Positions 9,342 to 19,000 of a stretch of DNA of 64,000 nucleotides are shown here, one piece after another; position 1 is the stretch's first letter; every line of letters begins with the position of its first letter. The notes below the pieces were generated by a model. The model made no database searches. It was not told where the DNA came from and saw nothing but the letters and a program-made list of their open reading frames with translations. The stretch is from contig NZ_AUYB01000100.1 of NCBI RefSeq assembly GCF_001625655.1, positions 62,001 through 126,000 of the forward strand, written 5' to 3'. A program made the translations under genes and the position numbers. The stretch is from Pseudoalteromonas luteoviolacea DSM 6061. Its GTDB lineage: Bacteria; Pseudomonadota; Gammaproteobacteria; Enterobacterales; Alteromonadaceae.

Positions 9342-10454
9342 ATGAGCAACAGCAAATCACAATACCTTGAAAAACTAGAAAATTGTTTATGTCCACCGGG
9401 CGATGGTGTATTCACTGTTAATACGGCAAAAGAAAGAAAAGAAGCACTTAGACAAAAATTATATGGGCAAACTGAAGGGGTTGAAAATCTTTGGAAGGAC
9501 TCCTTAAAAACAATAGAGCAAAGCGAACACAAAGCGGCCATTTTAGGCATTAGCTCGGATTGTGGCGGTGGAATTCTCCGTGGTGCTAACTGGGGACCGC
9601 TATTTCTTCGCAGCACTTTGATAGAACAGCAACCTGAGACTTCAGCTTTTGATCTAGGTGACGTACGTGTGATCCCTCATTTATTGCACGACAAATACTT
9701 AAATGAGGGAACAATCTCAAATTGTCAAAAAGCACTTTATCAAGACGAGAACAGTGACTACTTCGTAGCGCCGTTATCTATCACCGAAGATGTATGTGAT
9801 GGCTTTTACAAACATTACCCAGATAAAGGAGTGTTTGGTATTGGTGGCGATCACTCAATTAGCTACCCACTCACTAAAGCTTATTTAAAAGCGAAAAGAG
9901 ATCAAGGTAAGCGCACTGCTATTATTCACTTTGATGCCCATACTGATTTGCTGGTAGAAAGACTAGGCATCGACCTATGTTTTGGCTCTTGGTGTACTCA
10001 TATCCTTGAATTTTTACCTGCGCCTCATCACCTTATTCAATTTGGTATTCGATCAAGTGGTAAGGCAAAGGAGCACTGGGAGGGTACATTTGGTGTCAAG
10101 CAGCATTGGGCACATGAAATTCGTGAGCAAGGTGCAGAAGCTATCGTTGCGCAAGTGATTGAGCAGCTTAAAGCTGACAATGTAGATGAATTGTATGTAA
10201 GCTTTGATATTGACGCTTTAGATGAAGAGTTTGCAGCTGCAACGGGTACTCCAGAAACAGGCGGCTTAACACCTGAAGAGGCGATGACAATCCTAAAAGC
10301 GTTGTCTGAAGAATTCCCAATTACGGGTGCTGACATGATGGAAATTGCTCCATTTACAGATAGCTCTTTGGCTGGACAGTCAAGCTCAGAAACAACCCTT
10401 AGAGAAGGCGCGAAGCTATCAGCATTTTTGATTGATGCAATGAATAAAGCGTAA
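9342..10454 (+). CDS. Arginase/agmatinase-family (ureohydrolase) protein
   Basis: 370 residues from ATG 9342, chosen because GAGGAG stands 6 nt upstream; an in-frame ATG 30 nt earlier lacks a ribosome site. The binuclear manganese motifs of ureohydrolases are complete: GGDHS near residue 167, DAHTD near 198, and SFDIDALDE near 287. Longer than classic arginase (about 300), with an extra N-terminal segment of roughly 60 residues and an SDCGGGILRGANWGP motif. Substrate could be arginine, agmatine, formimidoylglutamate or another guanidino compound; no urease or hut genes are nearby to decide. Confidence 0.85.
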   Translation: MSNSKSQYLEKLENCLCPPGDGVFTVNTAKERKEALRQKLYGQTEGVENLWKDSLKTIEQSEHKAAILGISSDCGGGILRGANWGPLFLRSTLIEQQPETSAFDLGDVRVIPHLLHDKYLNEGTISNCQKALYQDENSDYFVAPLSITEDVCDGFYKHYPDKGVFGIGGDHSISYPLTKAYLKAKRDQGKRTAIIHFDAHTDLLVERLGIDLCFGSWCTHILEFLPAPHHLIQFGIRSSGKAKEHWEGTFGVKQHWAHEIREQGAEAIVAQVIEQLKADNVDELYVSFDIDALDEEFAAATGTPETGGLTPEEAMTILKALSEEFPITGADMMEIAPFTDSSLAGQSSSETTLREGAKLSAFLIDAMNKA

Positions 10455-10464
10455 TCAATCTATA

Positions 10465-10495
10465 GAAGGAGGGTTCCCCTCCTTCAAACTTTCTC
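10465..10495 (+). terminator. Terminator of the ureohydrolase gene
   Basis: Nine-bp stem GAAGGAGGG/CCCTCCTTC with a 3-nt loop, then AAACTTTCTCTT. Confidence 0.75.
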
Positions 10496-10610
10496 TTGAG
10501 AAGCAATGTCCTTTGTTTTTCACTTGGCTGTCAAAATTAATTCTTCTATTTCACACTCTAGTTATTTTTTCCTATAGTTTATGTGGGTTAATCTATTTTA
10601 GAAGGAGCTT

Positions 10611-11315
10611 ATGTTGCTTAAGTTTGTACTTGGATTCAGTTTATTGGTGTGTTCAGCCATTGCACATGCACAATATAAACTGAATGTGGTGACTGAGAAT
10701 TTTCCAAACTTTCAATATATTAATGGTGAAGGGGAGTTGGTTGGTACTGCCGCAGATAAAGTAAAAGCTGTCCTTGGCAAAGCTAAAATTGATTATCATA
10801 TCAGTGTACAGACTTGGACAACCGCATACAACACTGCTGCAAGAGATAGCAACACGTGCATATTCTCGATGGCAAAAAATGACCAAAGAGGAGAAAAGTT
10901 TAATTGGGTCTTTCCGATTAGCAAATTTACAACTTCGTTTTATGCGCTTAAATCTTCACGCATTGCAATTGAGAGCGTGGAGGACGCGAAGCAATATAAA
11001 GTTGCTGTTATTAAAGATAACTATAGCCACCAATTTTTGGTTAAAGAAGGCTTTATTGAAGGGTACAATCTCGTTCTTTTAAATTCGTTTGATAGGGTAT
11101 TCGAGCTATTAGACGCGAGGCGTAGCTTTGTAGATTTGGTTATCTTAAGCGACAACCAGTTTGAGTTTAAACAGAAGTATGATGCGCGAAGTGGTTTGTT
11201 AGAACCTGTATTAACACTCAAAAATCTCAATACCCAGCTCTACTTTGCCTGCAATAGAAATCTGGCACCACATATTACCAAAAAAATAAAGCATGCATTT
11301 AAGCAGTCTGGGTGA
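10611..11315 (+). CDS. Periplasmic solute-binding protein, family 3 (amino-acid type), orphan
   Basis: 234 residues. Signal peptide MLLKFVLGFSLLVCSAIAHA with cleavage before QYKLNVVT. The rest follows the family 3 binding-protein fold: NVVTENFPNFQYINGEGELVG, a middle FYALKSSRIAIESVEDAKQYKVAVIKD hinge, and a short second lobe. AAGGAG ribosome site. No ABC permease or ATPase lies beside it, so it may be a stand-alone periplasmic protein with a sensory or unknown role, as is common in Alteromonadales. Confidence 0.85.
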   Translation: MLLKFVLGFSLLVCSAIAHAQYKLNVVTENFPNFQYINGEGELVGTAADKVKAVLGKAKIDYHISVQTWTTAYNTAARDSNTCIFSMAKNDQRGEKFNWVFPISKFTTSFYALKSSRIAIESVEDAKQYKVAVIKDNYSHQFLVKEGFIEGYNLVLLNSFDRVFELLDARRSFVDLVILSDNQFEFKQKYDARSGLLEPVLTLKNLNTQLYFACNRNLAPHITKKIKHAFKQSG

Positions 11316-11324
11316 GTGTTTTTA

Positions 11325-11573
11325 CTATTTTTTAGGGGCTGTAGGCCAAGTAAAAGAGTGAAATGTATCTAGATAAAGCTGCTCTACTTTTTCTCTTGCC
11401 CAAGGCGTTTTTCGCAAAAACTTTAAGCTTGATTTTATAGATGGATCTGACTTGAAGCAGTTTATATTTACTTGTTGCGCCATCTCTTGCCAACCAAGCT
11501 CTGACTCCAGTTGTTCTAAAATATCTTGAAGTTTTACACCATGAAGGGGATTATTTGGTTGTTCAGTACTCAT
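11325..11573 (-). CDS. VF530/DUF2132 family small protein
   Basis: 82 residues from the ATG at 11573 (an alternative ATG at 11585 adds four residues). The family signature is strong: [16 protein letters not shown], then [20 protein letters not shown]. The Vibrio member VF530 has a solved structure and was annotated as DNA-binding; the cellular role is unknown. Same strand as the following small gene, 13-25 nt apart. Confidence 0.85.
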   Translation of the reverse strand: MSTEQPNNPLHGVKLQDILEQLESELGWQEMAQQVNINCFKSDPSIKSSLKFLRKTPWAREKVEQLYLDTFHSFTWPTAPKK

Positions 11574-11598
11574 ATCTAGTCTCATTTTTTATGACGCG

Positions 11599-11895
11599 CT
11601 AGTGTACTCGTATCTTACCACGCAAATCCAGCCTTTTTATGTCTCCATTTTCATTCATTTGTAGCCAAACTAGTGGACTATCAGGTTGATTGGAGTATTT
11701 GTGACTACAAATATAGAGCTGGTCAAACTGTTTGATAAGCGCACCCTCGCTATACTTGGAAGAATTAAACCAACATACGCGTTCGGGGCCATTTACGAAC
11801 ACCCGTGCAGATTGTTCTTTTGCGCTAACGGGACCTATAAATAAAAAAAGTATTAAAAATGCTAAAAAATTGATCTTATACATGGCATTACTCAT
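11599..11895 (-). CDS. DUF1496 (YnjH-like) exported small protein
   Basis: 98 residues. Signal peptide after Met5 (MYKINFLAFLILFLFIGPVSA; start at 11883 is therefore equally plausible). The mature protein has RVCWFNSSKYSEGALIK and a second Cys in YICSHK, the pattern of DUF1496 in which two Cys probably pair in the periplasm, followed by VWLQM. Role unknown. Confidence 0.72.
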   Translation of the reverse strand: MSNAMYKINFLAFLILFLFIGPVSAKEQSARVFVNGPERVCWFNSSKYSEGALIKQFDQLYICSHKYSNQPDSPLVWLQMNENGDIKRLDLRGKIRVH

Positions 11896-12073
11896 AGTCT
11901 GGGCTAATGTTTATTAGGTCAAAGTAGATAAAACAACAATAATATTTAGTCGCATGTTTGCTTGTTTGAACTACGGTCAAAGGGATTTTCGACGGCAACC
12001 TCGTCGAACTAGTTATATCTAATGTAAGCACAAGTCATGCCCGAATGGTAGCTTGATTGTAATAGGGGGAAGT

Positions 12074-12304
12074 ATGGCATTTGACACTCAGTTAATGGCG
12101 GAACTAGAACTTTTAGCAAAATTTCCAAGGAGCAGTTTACACCAAGGTCTAAAAATACATAGTAGTGCAGATCAAAGCATTTTAGCAGCAGCTGAGCGGT
12201 TGTTTGAAAAAGGCGTAATAGATCGCCCTGATGGAGGGTATTTGACGGATTTGGGCCATGATTTGTTGTCCCATATTGATCAAGTACATGGAGCGCTAAA
12301 ATAA
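12074..12304 (+). CDS. TIGR02647 family small conserved protein
   Basis: 76 residues from ATG 12074, preceded by GGGGGAAG. An in-frame GTG upstream would add seven residues. The signature is MAELELLAKF...GLKIH, then AAAERLFEKGVIDRPDGGYLTDLG, typical of this short proteobacterial family and reminiscent of a winged-helix fold. Function unknown. Convergent with maiA. Confidence 0.82.
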   Translation: MAFDTQLMAELELLAKFPRSSLHQGLKIHSSADQSILAAAERLFEKGVIDRPDGGYLTDLGHDLLSHIDQVHGALK

Positions 12305-12316
12305 CGCTCTATGTAC
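12284..12316. terminator. Hairpin overlapping the stop of the TIGR02647 gene
   Basis: Twelve-bp stem GTACATGGAGCG / CGCTCTATGTAC (one G-U), loop CTAAAATAA containing the stop codon. Between convergent genes; no strong T-tract. Confidence 0.55.
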
Positions 12317-12326
12317 CAACTGTTAA

Positions 12327-12953
12327 TTACGCTGCATCTGGCTGATTTTCCGGTGCAGCTTTTACAAATGCATCTAACGTGTTGCAGTGCTCATAAATAG
12401 CTGCAATTTTTGGAAATTGAGTCATATCGACTTTAAATCTGATTGCGTTAAAAACCTGAGGAATGAGGCAAAGATCTGCCAGCGTTGGTTTATCGCCAAA
12501 GCAGAATGGCCCATCACCTAGAGTTGGCTCAAGTTTTTTGAACCCTTCAATAATCCAATGCTGATACCACGTTGTTTTTTGTTCATCGGAGACCCCCAAA
12601 TCGTTTGCCAAATATTTAAGCACTCGAAGGTTGTCGATTGGATGAATATCGCAAGCGATAGCGTAACTGAAGTTACGTACTTGTGCTTTTTGCCATGGGT
12701 CACTTGGCAGAAGTGGTGTTTCTGGGTGAGTTTCTTCAAGCCACTCCAATATCGCTAATGATTGCGCTAGTGTGCCCTGTTCAGTTTCCATTGCTGGAAG
12801 TAAGCCTTGTGAGTTTTTGTCGGTGTAAGGCTGTTGTTGTTGTTCTGACTTTAATAAATTGACGGCCTCAAGCTCGTGCTCAATGCCTTTAAGATTAAGC
12901 GCTATACGAACTCTGTAAGCCGCAGATGAACGAAAGTAAGTATACAGTTTCAT
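12327..12953 (-). CDS. maiA: Maleylacetoacetate isomerase (zeta-class GST)
   Basis: 208 residues from the ATG at 12953, which has AAGGA six nt upstream. Isomerises maleylacetoacetate to fumarylacetoacetate with glutathione as cofactor, in tyrosine and homogentisate breakdown. The zeta-class active-site motif RSSAAYRVRIALNLKG lies at residues 7-22, followed by QGLLPAME, the SLAILEWLEE glutathione-site helix and a C-terminal ADLCLIPQVFNA. Directly downstream of hmgA on the same strand (88 nt). The third pathway enzyme, fumarylacetoacetase, is not in the window. Confidence 0.93.
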   Translation of the reverse strand: MKLYTYFRSSAAYRVRIALNLKGIEHELEAVNLLKSEQQQQPYTDKNSQGLLPAMETEQGTLAQSLAILEWLEETHPETPLLPSDPWQKAQVRNFSYAIACDIHPIDNLRVLKYLANDLGVSDEQKTTWYQHWIIEGFKKLEPTLGDGPFCFGDKPTLADLCLIPQVFNAIRFKVDMTQFPKIAAIYEHCNTLDAFVKAAPENQPDAA

Positions 12954-13041
12954 TGTTTGTCCTTTTTCACGACGAAGGCCACATAGTGTGGCCAATTTAA
13001 AGTGTTTTAGTTGTTGATTAAGCTTTTGTGCTTACTACAAA

Positions 13042-14337
13042 CTATGCGCCTTTAAAGTATTTTTTGATACCTTTCCAACAGTCAGAATAATTAGGCTGAC
13101 GCTCTTTGCCTTCTAGTGCATATTTTGTTGGAGAAATTACATAGCGAGACTCAAACATAAAGGCTAGCGTATTTTCGTAGCGCTGTGGTTCTAATTCTGC
13201 GTTTGATGCTTTCTCAAAGACATCTGCTTCAGGGCCATGTGGAGACATACAGTTGTGTAAGCTCATGCCTCCAGGTACAAAGCCGTGCTCTTTTGCATCG
13301 TATACACCTTCAATTAGGCCCATAAATTCACTCATGATATTACGGTGATAGTAAGGTGGTCTGAATGTATTCTCTGCAACCATCCAACGAGGAGGAAAAA
13401 TGACGAAATCGACATTTGCTACACCCTCTTGACCTGATGGTGAAGTCAATACTGTAAATATAGATGGGTCCGGGTGATCAAAACTTACTGTGTTCATTAC
13501 GTTAAAGCGAGACAAGTCGTATTTATAAGGAGCACTATTACCAGTCCAAGCTACGACGTCTAGTGGTGAGTGGCCAATATCACAACGGAATAAATTACCG
13601 TTAAATTTAGCGACTAGTTCAAAGTCACCTTCTAGGTCTTCAAATGCGGCAACTGGGTATTGGAAGTCACGTTCATTTGTATAACCATTTGCGCCAACAG
13701 GTCCACGCTCTGGAAGGATATAAGGGTGCCCATAGTTTTCGCAGATGTAGCCGCGAACAGTGTCACTGATTAGTTCAACACGGAACTTTAAACCCCTTGG
13801 GATCACTGCAATTTCGCCAGGTTTAATGTCAATTTTGCCGCATTCAGTGTGCAATACCAACTCACCTTGTTGAGGTACGAACAGCAGTTCGCCGTCTGCA
13901 TTATAGAAATAACGGCCTTCCATCGACGCATTGGCAACATAGACATGAATACCAATACCGGCCTGTCCATTCGCACTGCCATTGGCAGCCATTGTAATTA
14001 GGCCATCAATGAAGTCTGTTTTTTCGCTAGGAATTTCTACAGGGTTCCAACGTAGCATAGATGGTGGGGTTGGCACTTCGGTAATAGGGGCGGTTCGCAG
14101 TAAACCGTTATCTATTGCTTGATATTCGCCTTGTAATACTGAAGGTCGAATACGGTAGAACCAATTTCTGCGGTTCTCAGCACGTGGTGCGGTAAATGCC
14201 GTTGTATTGTATTGCTCAGCATAAAGGTCGTATTTAACTTTTTGTGGTGAGAATTGACCTACAGGTAGTGCGCCAGGTAATGCTTCGGTTTCAAATTCGT
14301 TACCGAATCCCGTCATATATTCGAATTCTGTACTCAT
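13042..14337 (-). CDS. hmgA: Homogentisate 1,2-dioxygenase
   Basis: 431 residues from ATG 14337, the standard length; the longer open frame upstream crosses the operator and has no family similarity. Opens the aromatic ring of homogentisate to maleylacetoacetate using ferrous iron. Signatures: [34 protein letters not shown], and the iron-ligand region [16 protein letters not shown] together with [10 protein letters not shown]. First gene of hmgA-maiA, probably repressed by the divergent MarR protein. Confidence 0.96.
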   Translation of the reverse strand: MSTEFEYMTGFGNEFETEALPGALPVGQFSPQKVKYDLYAEQYNTTAFTAPRAENRRNWFYRIRPSVLQGEYQAIDNGLLRTAPITEVPTPPSMLRWNPVEIPSEKTDFIDGLITMAANGSANGQAGIGIHVYVANASMEGRYFYNADGELLFVPQQGELVLHTECGKIDIKPGEIAVIPRGLKFRVELISDTVRGYICENYGHPYILPERGPVGANGYTNERDFQYPVAAFEDLEGDFELVAKFNGNLFRCDIGHSPLDVVAWTGNSAPYKYDLSRFNVMNTVSFDHPDPSIFTVLTSPSGQEGVANVDFVIFPPRWMVAENTFRPPYYHRNIMSEFMGLIEGVYDAKEHGFVPGGMSLHNCMSPHGPEADVFEKASNAELEPQRYENTLAFMFESRYVISPTKYALEGKERQPNYSDCWKGIKKYFKGA

Positions 14338-14370
14338 TTTACTTAGACTCCATTGATGTTTCCTGTAAGA

Positions 14371-14388
14371 TACTCTCATGTGAGAGTA
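14371..14388. promoter_or_regulatory. Predicted MarR-type operator between hmgA and its regulator
   Basis: Perfect inverted repeat TACTCTCA-TG-TGAGAGTA, 18 bp, 33 nt upstream of the hmgA start and about 60-70 nt upstream of the regulator start. Size and symmetry suit a MarR dimer. Confidence 0.7.
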
Positions 14389-14456
14389 ATTGCAAACATC
14401 ATTATAAAGATGTACTGTAAATAAATAATTACAAAAAATGAGAGGTGCTTTCCACT

Positions 14457-14912
14457 GTGAGTAAGCAATCAATTTTGGACATTAGCCAGTTTTTGCCTTA
14501 TCAATTGGTGTCTTTATCAACCAAAGTCAGCGATGATTTCGCTCAGGTCTACAGTGCTGAGGCTGGTTTAACGCAAGCTCAATGGCGCGTTTTATCCCAT
14601 GTATTTAATTTGGAGTTTGTAACCGCAAAACGAGTCTGTGAGTTGGCAAATATGGATAAATCTACAGTTTCTCGTGCTATTAAGCAGCTAGAAGAAAAGC
14701 AGTTGCTATTGTTAACAAAGCATCCTACAGACAAGCGCGCTTCAGTATTACAAGCAACAGAAGCAGGCCTAATCCTCTATGAACAATTAACGCCAAAAGC
14801 AAAAGAGTGGGAGAGTGCACTTTTATCTAATTTTACAGATAACGAAAAAGCGACGTTTAGGGAACTGATAGCCAAGTTATCTATGTCGGTTGAAGAGAAA
14901 AGCGGTAAATAA
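14457..14912 (+). CDS. MarR family transcriptional regulator, probable hmgA repressor
   Basis: 151 residues starting at GTG 14457, with AGAGGTG 9 nt upstream; another GTG at 14445 is possible but overlaps that ribosome site. Winged-helix region: [37 protein letters not shown], then the wing [17 protein letters not shown]. The gene is divergent from hmgA with an 18-bp palindrome between, the usual arrangement for an autoregulated repressor released by a pathway intermediate. The inducer (homogentisate or a maleylacetoacetate product) is inferred. Confidence 0.88.
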   Translation: MSKQSILDISQFLPYQLVSLSTKVSDDFAQVYSAEAGLTQAQWRVLSHVFNLEFVTAKRVCELANMDKSTVSRAIKQLEEKQLLLLTKHPTDKRASVLQATEAGLILYEQLTPKAKEWESALLSNFTDNEKATFRELIAKLSMSVEEKSGK

Positions 14913-14915
14913 AAA

Positions 14916-14933
14916 GGGCATCAACTGATGCCC
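14916..14933. terminator. Terminator between marR-type gene and 14948-15772
   Basis: GGGCATC-AACT-GATGCCC stem-loop. On the minus strand it is followed by TTTTTATTT, so it chiefly ends the leftward gene; it also lies 4 nt after the regulator stop. Confidence 0.75.
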
Positions 14934-14947
14934 GAAATTTAAACCTA

Positions 14948-15772
14948 TTACAGGTTACGCAGCTTATTGATTACAGATTGGATTTTATCAAATTTGGTAC
15001 GCTTGTATTCAGCTTCTTTACGGCCTTTGAGGTTATCCCAGTATTCACTGTCACCTGGGTATTGAGGCTCAACAACATAAGATGCTAGGTAGTTGCCGTA
15101 CGGGTCTTTCAACCAACAGGCATACTCTACCACTTGATCGTATGGGTCTGGTGCCTCACAGCCGCTGCGTAGAGGCAAATCGGCAGATTTTTTCTTACGT
15201 AGCATATTTTCTAGAGTGTTCGCTAACGTATGTGCTTTTGTAGAAACAACACTTTTAGAGATGTAACCCTCTAAATGCCTTTCTGTATATATTGCTATGC
15301 TGACCGAAGCGGCGAGTGCATAGGTATCAGCCATATAAAAATAATCGTCGTTATAACGGTAATTCAGCGCTCTGTGATTGATAACGTCTTCAGATTTGAC
15401 AAGTAATGCCGTTAATAGTGCAAGATCAGGCTGGCTATGGCTTGCTGTATCTGCGTAATGTTCCATTGAAGACTCAAGAGATCTGAATTCGGCGATAAAA
15501 TCGTATTCTGCGTCTCTCACTATTTCTTCTCGAACGCGGTCTTGTATGGCTTGCAAACTAGCCTCGCTTAGCATGACATACTGAGGTCCACCAGAACCAA
15601 AAACAGCATCCGCAAGCAAAGAGCCAAAGCCAGAAATAAGCTTACTTTTAGCTTTGTCTAGTATGAGCTCACCAATTGAAGCTGTTTCTTCTTCTTGCTC
15701 TGTTGCGTGGGCTGGCGATAGGGCGATGCAGCTTGAGATCGCGACACTTAATAATAGTTTTTGTAATTTCAT
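14948..15772 (-). CDS. Exported protein of unknown function
   Basis: 274 residues with a clear signal peptide (MKLQKLLLSVAISSCIALSPAHA). I do not recognise the family. A Gly-rich hydrophobic segment (SGFGSLLADAVFGSGG) is followed by a long, mostly helical region (about 70-190) and a C-terminal part with two cysteines (SGCEAPDPY, EYACWLKDPYGNY), which may form a disulfide, and a basic end. It is monocistronic with its own terminator. Helical secreted proteins of this kind include toxin-like and surface proteins, but nothing specific supports either. Confidence 0.75.
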   Translation of the reverse strand: MKLQKLLLSVAISSCIALSPAHATEQEEETASIGELILDKAKSKLISGFGSLLADAVFGSGGPQYVMLSEASLQAIQDRVREEIVRDAEYDFIAEFRSLESSMEHYADTASHSQPDLALLTALLVKSEDVINHRALNYRYNDDYFYMADTYALAASVSIAIYTERHLEGYISKSVVSTKAHTLANTLENMLRKKKSADLPLRSGCEAPDPYDQVVEYACWLKDPYGNYLASYVVEPQYPGDSEYWDNLKGRKEAEYKRTKFDKIQSVINKLRNL

Positions 15773-15964
15773 TAGAATTTATTCCTTTTCTTGAAATGAA
15801 TATACATTGCAATATCAACGTAAATTACAATGTTTGAATATTATATTCCTTTTTTATTTTTATATTATGAATTTAATTTTAGATTAACTGATTAAGAACA
15901 ATGAATATTGAAAAAGGTGAGGCAGCTGTGAGTATAAAACATAGATATAAATGGCGGTAATAAA

Positions 15965-15988
15965 AAAGGCCAGTATAAACTGGCCTTT
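15965..15988 (-). terminator. Terminator of the Oar-like receptor gene
   Basis: Ten-bp stem AAAGGCCAGT/ACTGGCCTTT with ATAA loop, followed on the minus strand by TTTTTTATTA. Confidence 0.85.
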
Positions 15989-16017
15989 GAAATCTAATTA
16001 CATGTTTAAGTTAGATA

Positions 16018-19000
16018 TTAGAATGTGTAACGAACACCGATTTTCGCACGCCAAGCTGACTTGTTGTCATCGATTTGGTTGTAGTTACGAACGTCAGAGC
16101 CCCTGAAGCGGCTATCTAGAATCAGTTTACCATCGTCATCTAGGCCACCAAAGTCGTATACTGCTTGGTTAGGGAACTGAAGACGACGCTCCTGACCCCA
16201 ATCGCTGTTAAGCATGTTCGCGAAGTTTTCGATCATCACGTAAAGCTGTGCTTTGTGATCGTCGTAGAAACCAGGGATTTCTTGCTTAAAGCTAATGTCC
16301 ATTGATGTAACCCAAGGTTGCTTGTATGTGTTACGTTCTAGGATTTGGCCACGCTCAGAAATACCAGCTCTGTTAAGCAAAGTTTCAAGCTCATTCCAGC
16401 TGATACCAGATTCTTCCCAGTTTACATTTGCGTCATCAGCACCCGATGGAATGTAAGCAAGGTATGCACTGTTGCTATAGAAATCACGAGTATCGCCGAA
16501 TGCACCATCTCTGAAGAAGCCCATTACGTAGCTGAATGGACGACCAGAACGACGCTCAAAGAACACGTTAAACTGTGAGTTGTAGCCATCAAAGAATTGC
16601 GTGCTATAGCTCAAGTTAACCTTGAAGCTGTGCTCGATTTCGTAATAACCAGTAGAAACGTGATCAACGTTACGGCTTTGCGTTACGGCATGCTTGTAGT
16701 TACTTTGTGCACGAGAAGAAGAACCAGGAGATACATCTTCAATATCTTGGTGAGTGTAAGTAGCAGATACGTATAGGCCGCTATCCCACTCTTTCGCAAG
16801 TGACGTAGTGAAAATGATTGAACGAACATCTTCGTCAGCGTTTGTCATTACAATGTCGAAGTTTTCAGCGGCATCACCTGAGTAAATTGAGTCGTAGATG
16901 ATACGGCCATCAGCAGACTTACCAACCTCTTTAAGCGCAGTGTTACGCCAAACCGCTTCGTTCTCTTTCTTATGGTAAGAAAGTTCAGCAGACCATTTGA
17001 AGCCATCACCTAGCATTTCTGAGTCAAACTCGTAATCGAAACCAACTTGAGCACGGATGCTTGAAGGCAGTTCGAAGTTAGGGTCAGTGTAGTTTGTGCT
17101 ACCAGCGCCTTGTACTAGAGAACCCTGAACAGGTGTTGGTACGCTACCAAAGCCTGCCGCAGTAATCTTACTATCGCTACCCGCTGCTAGTGCGTTGTTT
17201 GCTTCTACATATGCATCAAGTGCACTTTGTGGTGCTGACACATAAGTAATACCATCGTTTTGGTACGGGTTATTATACCAAACATTAGGAATACCACCTT
17301 GGAAACGACCGATACCACCATTAATTGTAAGTGCTTCAGTCGCGTAATACTTGAACCCAATACGAGGTAGAATGATGTCTAAGCCGTCTAGGTTTTCTTG
17401 GTTTGAGAAACCGTAAGTGTTTAGGAACGCTTGGTTAAGGTTTGGCTTATCGCTTGAAGATAAACGCTCATAACGTAAACCAACGTTTAGCTCTAAATCA
17501 TCAGTTGGATAGAACTTATCTTCTACATAGATCGCAAATTGCTTACGAGTCGCATCATATGCTAAATCGTCAGAATTATTTGTGTAAGCGTTACGGTAAG
17601 AGAACTCTTCGATTGTACCAGCTGCGAAATCTTCTAAACTGTCAAACTGCCAAGAGCCTTTAGTATTTGCAGCGAACAGGTTATATAAACGCAGGCTTTC
17701 TAGGTGTGCACCGAAGTTAATTTCGTGGTCACCGTAGAAATAAGTACCGTCGAAAGTAAGTGCAATGGTTTCTGTTTCAGATTTGTTTGTATGGCGGAAT
17801 TCATCACGACCAAATTCAAAACCTGGACCACGACCATCAGCGATATTTACAGAAACTGTACCTAGGTCAGAGTTATTTACACTTTCACTGCTTACGTCTT
17901 TGTACGCTAAGCCGATTTCAGTTGAAAGGCTATCAGTCCAATCTGAGTAAACCTTTGTAGAGAAGTTGTTGAAAGTCTTCTCTTCAGTAAAACGACGAGA
18001 AGCTAAACGAACCTCATCACCACCATCTGAATATTCACGGTCTTGATTGTCATCTTGCCACTGGTAAGTGAAATCTGCACGGTGTGCGTCATTGATGTTC
18101 CAGCTTAGTTTAACAAGCAAGGTATCATTTGAGTTTTCTGGATCGCCACCAAGCTCGTCTGTTAGACCGTATGTATCACGTAGAATGTTTGTAAAGCGAG
18201 TGTAGTCTTCTAGGCTTACATTGTGTTCGTGAGTAGTACCTTCACCTTCCCAACCGTAGCTTAGCTCTTCAGTTTGTCTCCACGCATTGTAGTTAACAAA
18301 GTAGAACAACTCGTCTTTAACGATTGCGCCACCAGTACTGAAGCCAAAACGCTTTTCATTTAGAATAGAATCTGAAGAAACAGTTTCGAAAGTACGGTGA
18401 CCGTCTTCGTCTAGCTCACCAGAGTTTTCATTGATTGAGTCTAGCTTGCCAGCAAGGCTTGGATTAGAAAACTCGTAGAAACCAGTAAAAGTGTACTCGT
18501 TTGAACCAGACTTGGTTACAGCGTTAATTGTACCGCCGCCAAAGTTACCTTTTTTAGCTGAGAATGGAGCCGCATCTACTGAAACCTGCTCAACAGCGTC
18601 TAACGCTACTGGTGGTTGTTGAGTAGGGTAACCGCCGAAGCTTAGACCAAAGTCATCGTTTTGGCCAATACCATCTACTGTGAAACTGTTTGTTCTTGGG
18701 TTATTACCTGCAATTGTAAGCTCGCCATTACCGCTAACTGTCGCTAATGGGTTTAAACGCGCAACGTCTTTTAGGTCGTTGTTAAAGCTTGGCATGTTCT
18801 TAATTGTATCTTCACCGAAGACACTTGAAGAACCACCAGCTTGCTGAACAATTTTGTATCCAGAAACTTGGATTGTTTCAATCTTTTTAGGCTCTAACTG
18901 AGAAGTTACACGGCGAGTTTGGCCTAGGTCTAGAAAGATATTGTCTAGTTCTGTGTCGCTGTATGCGTCAGAGTCAAGGATAACCTTGTAAGGACCACCA

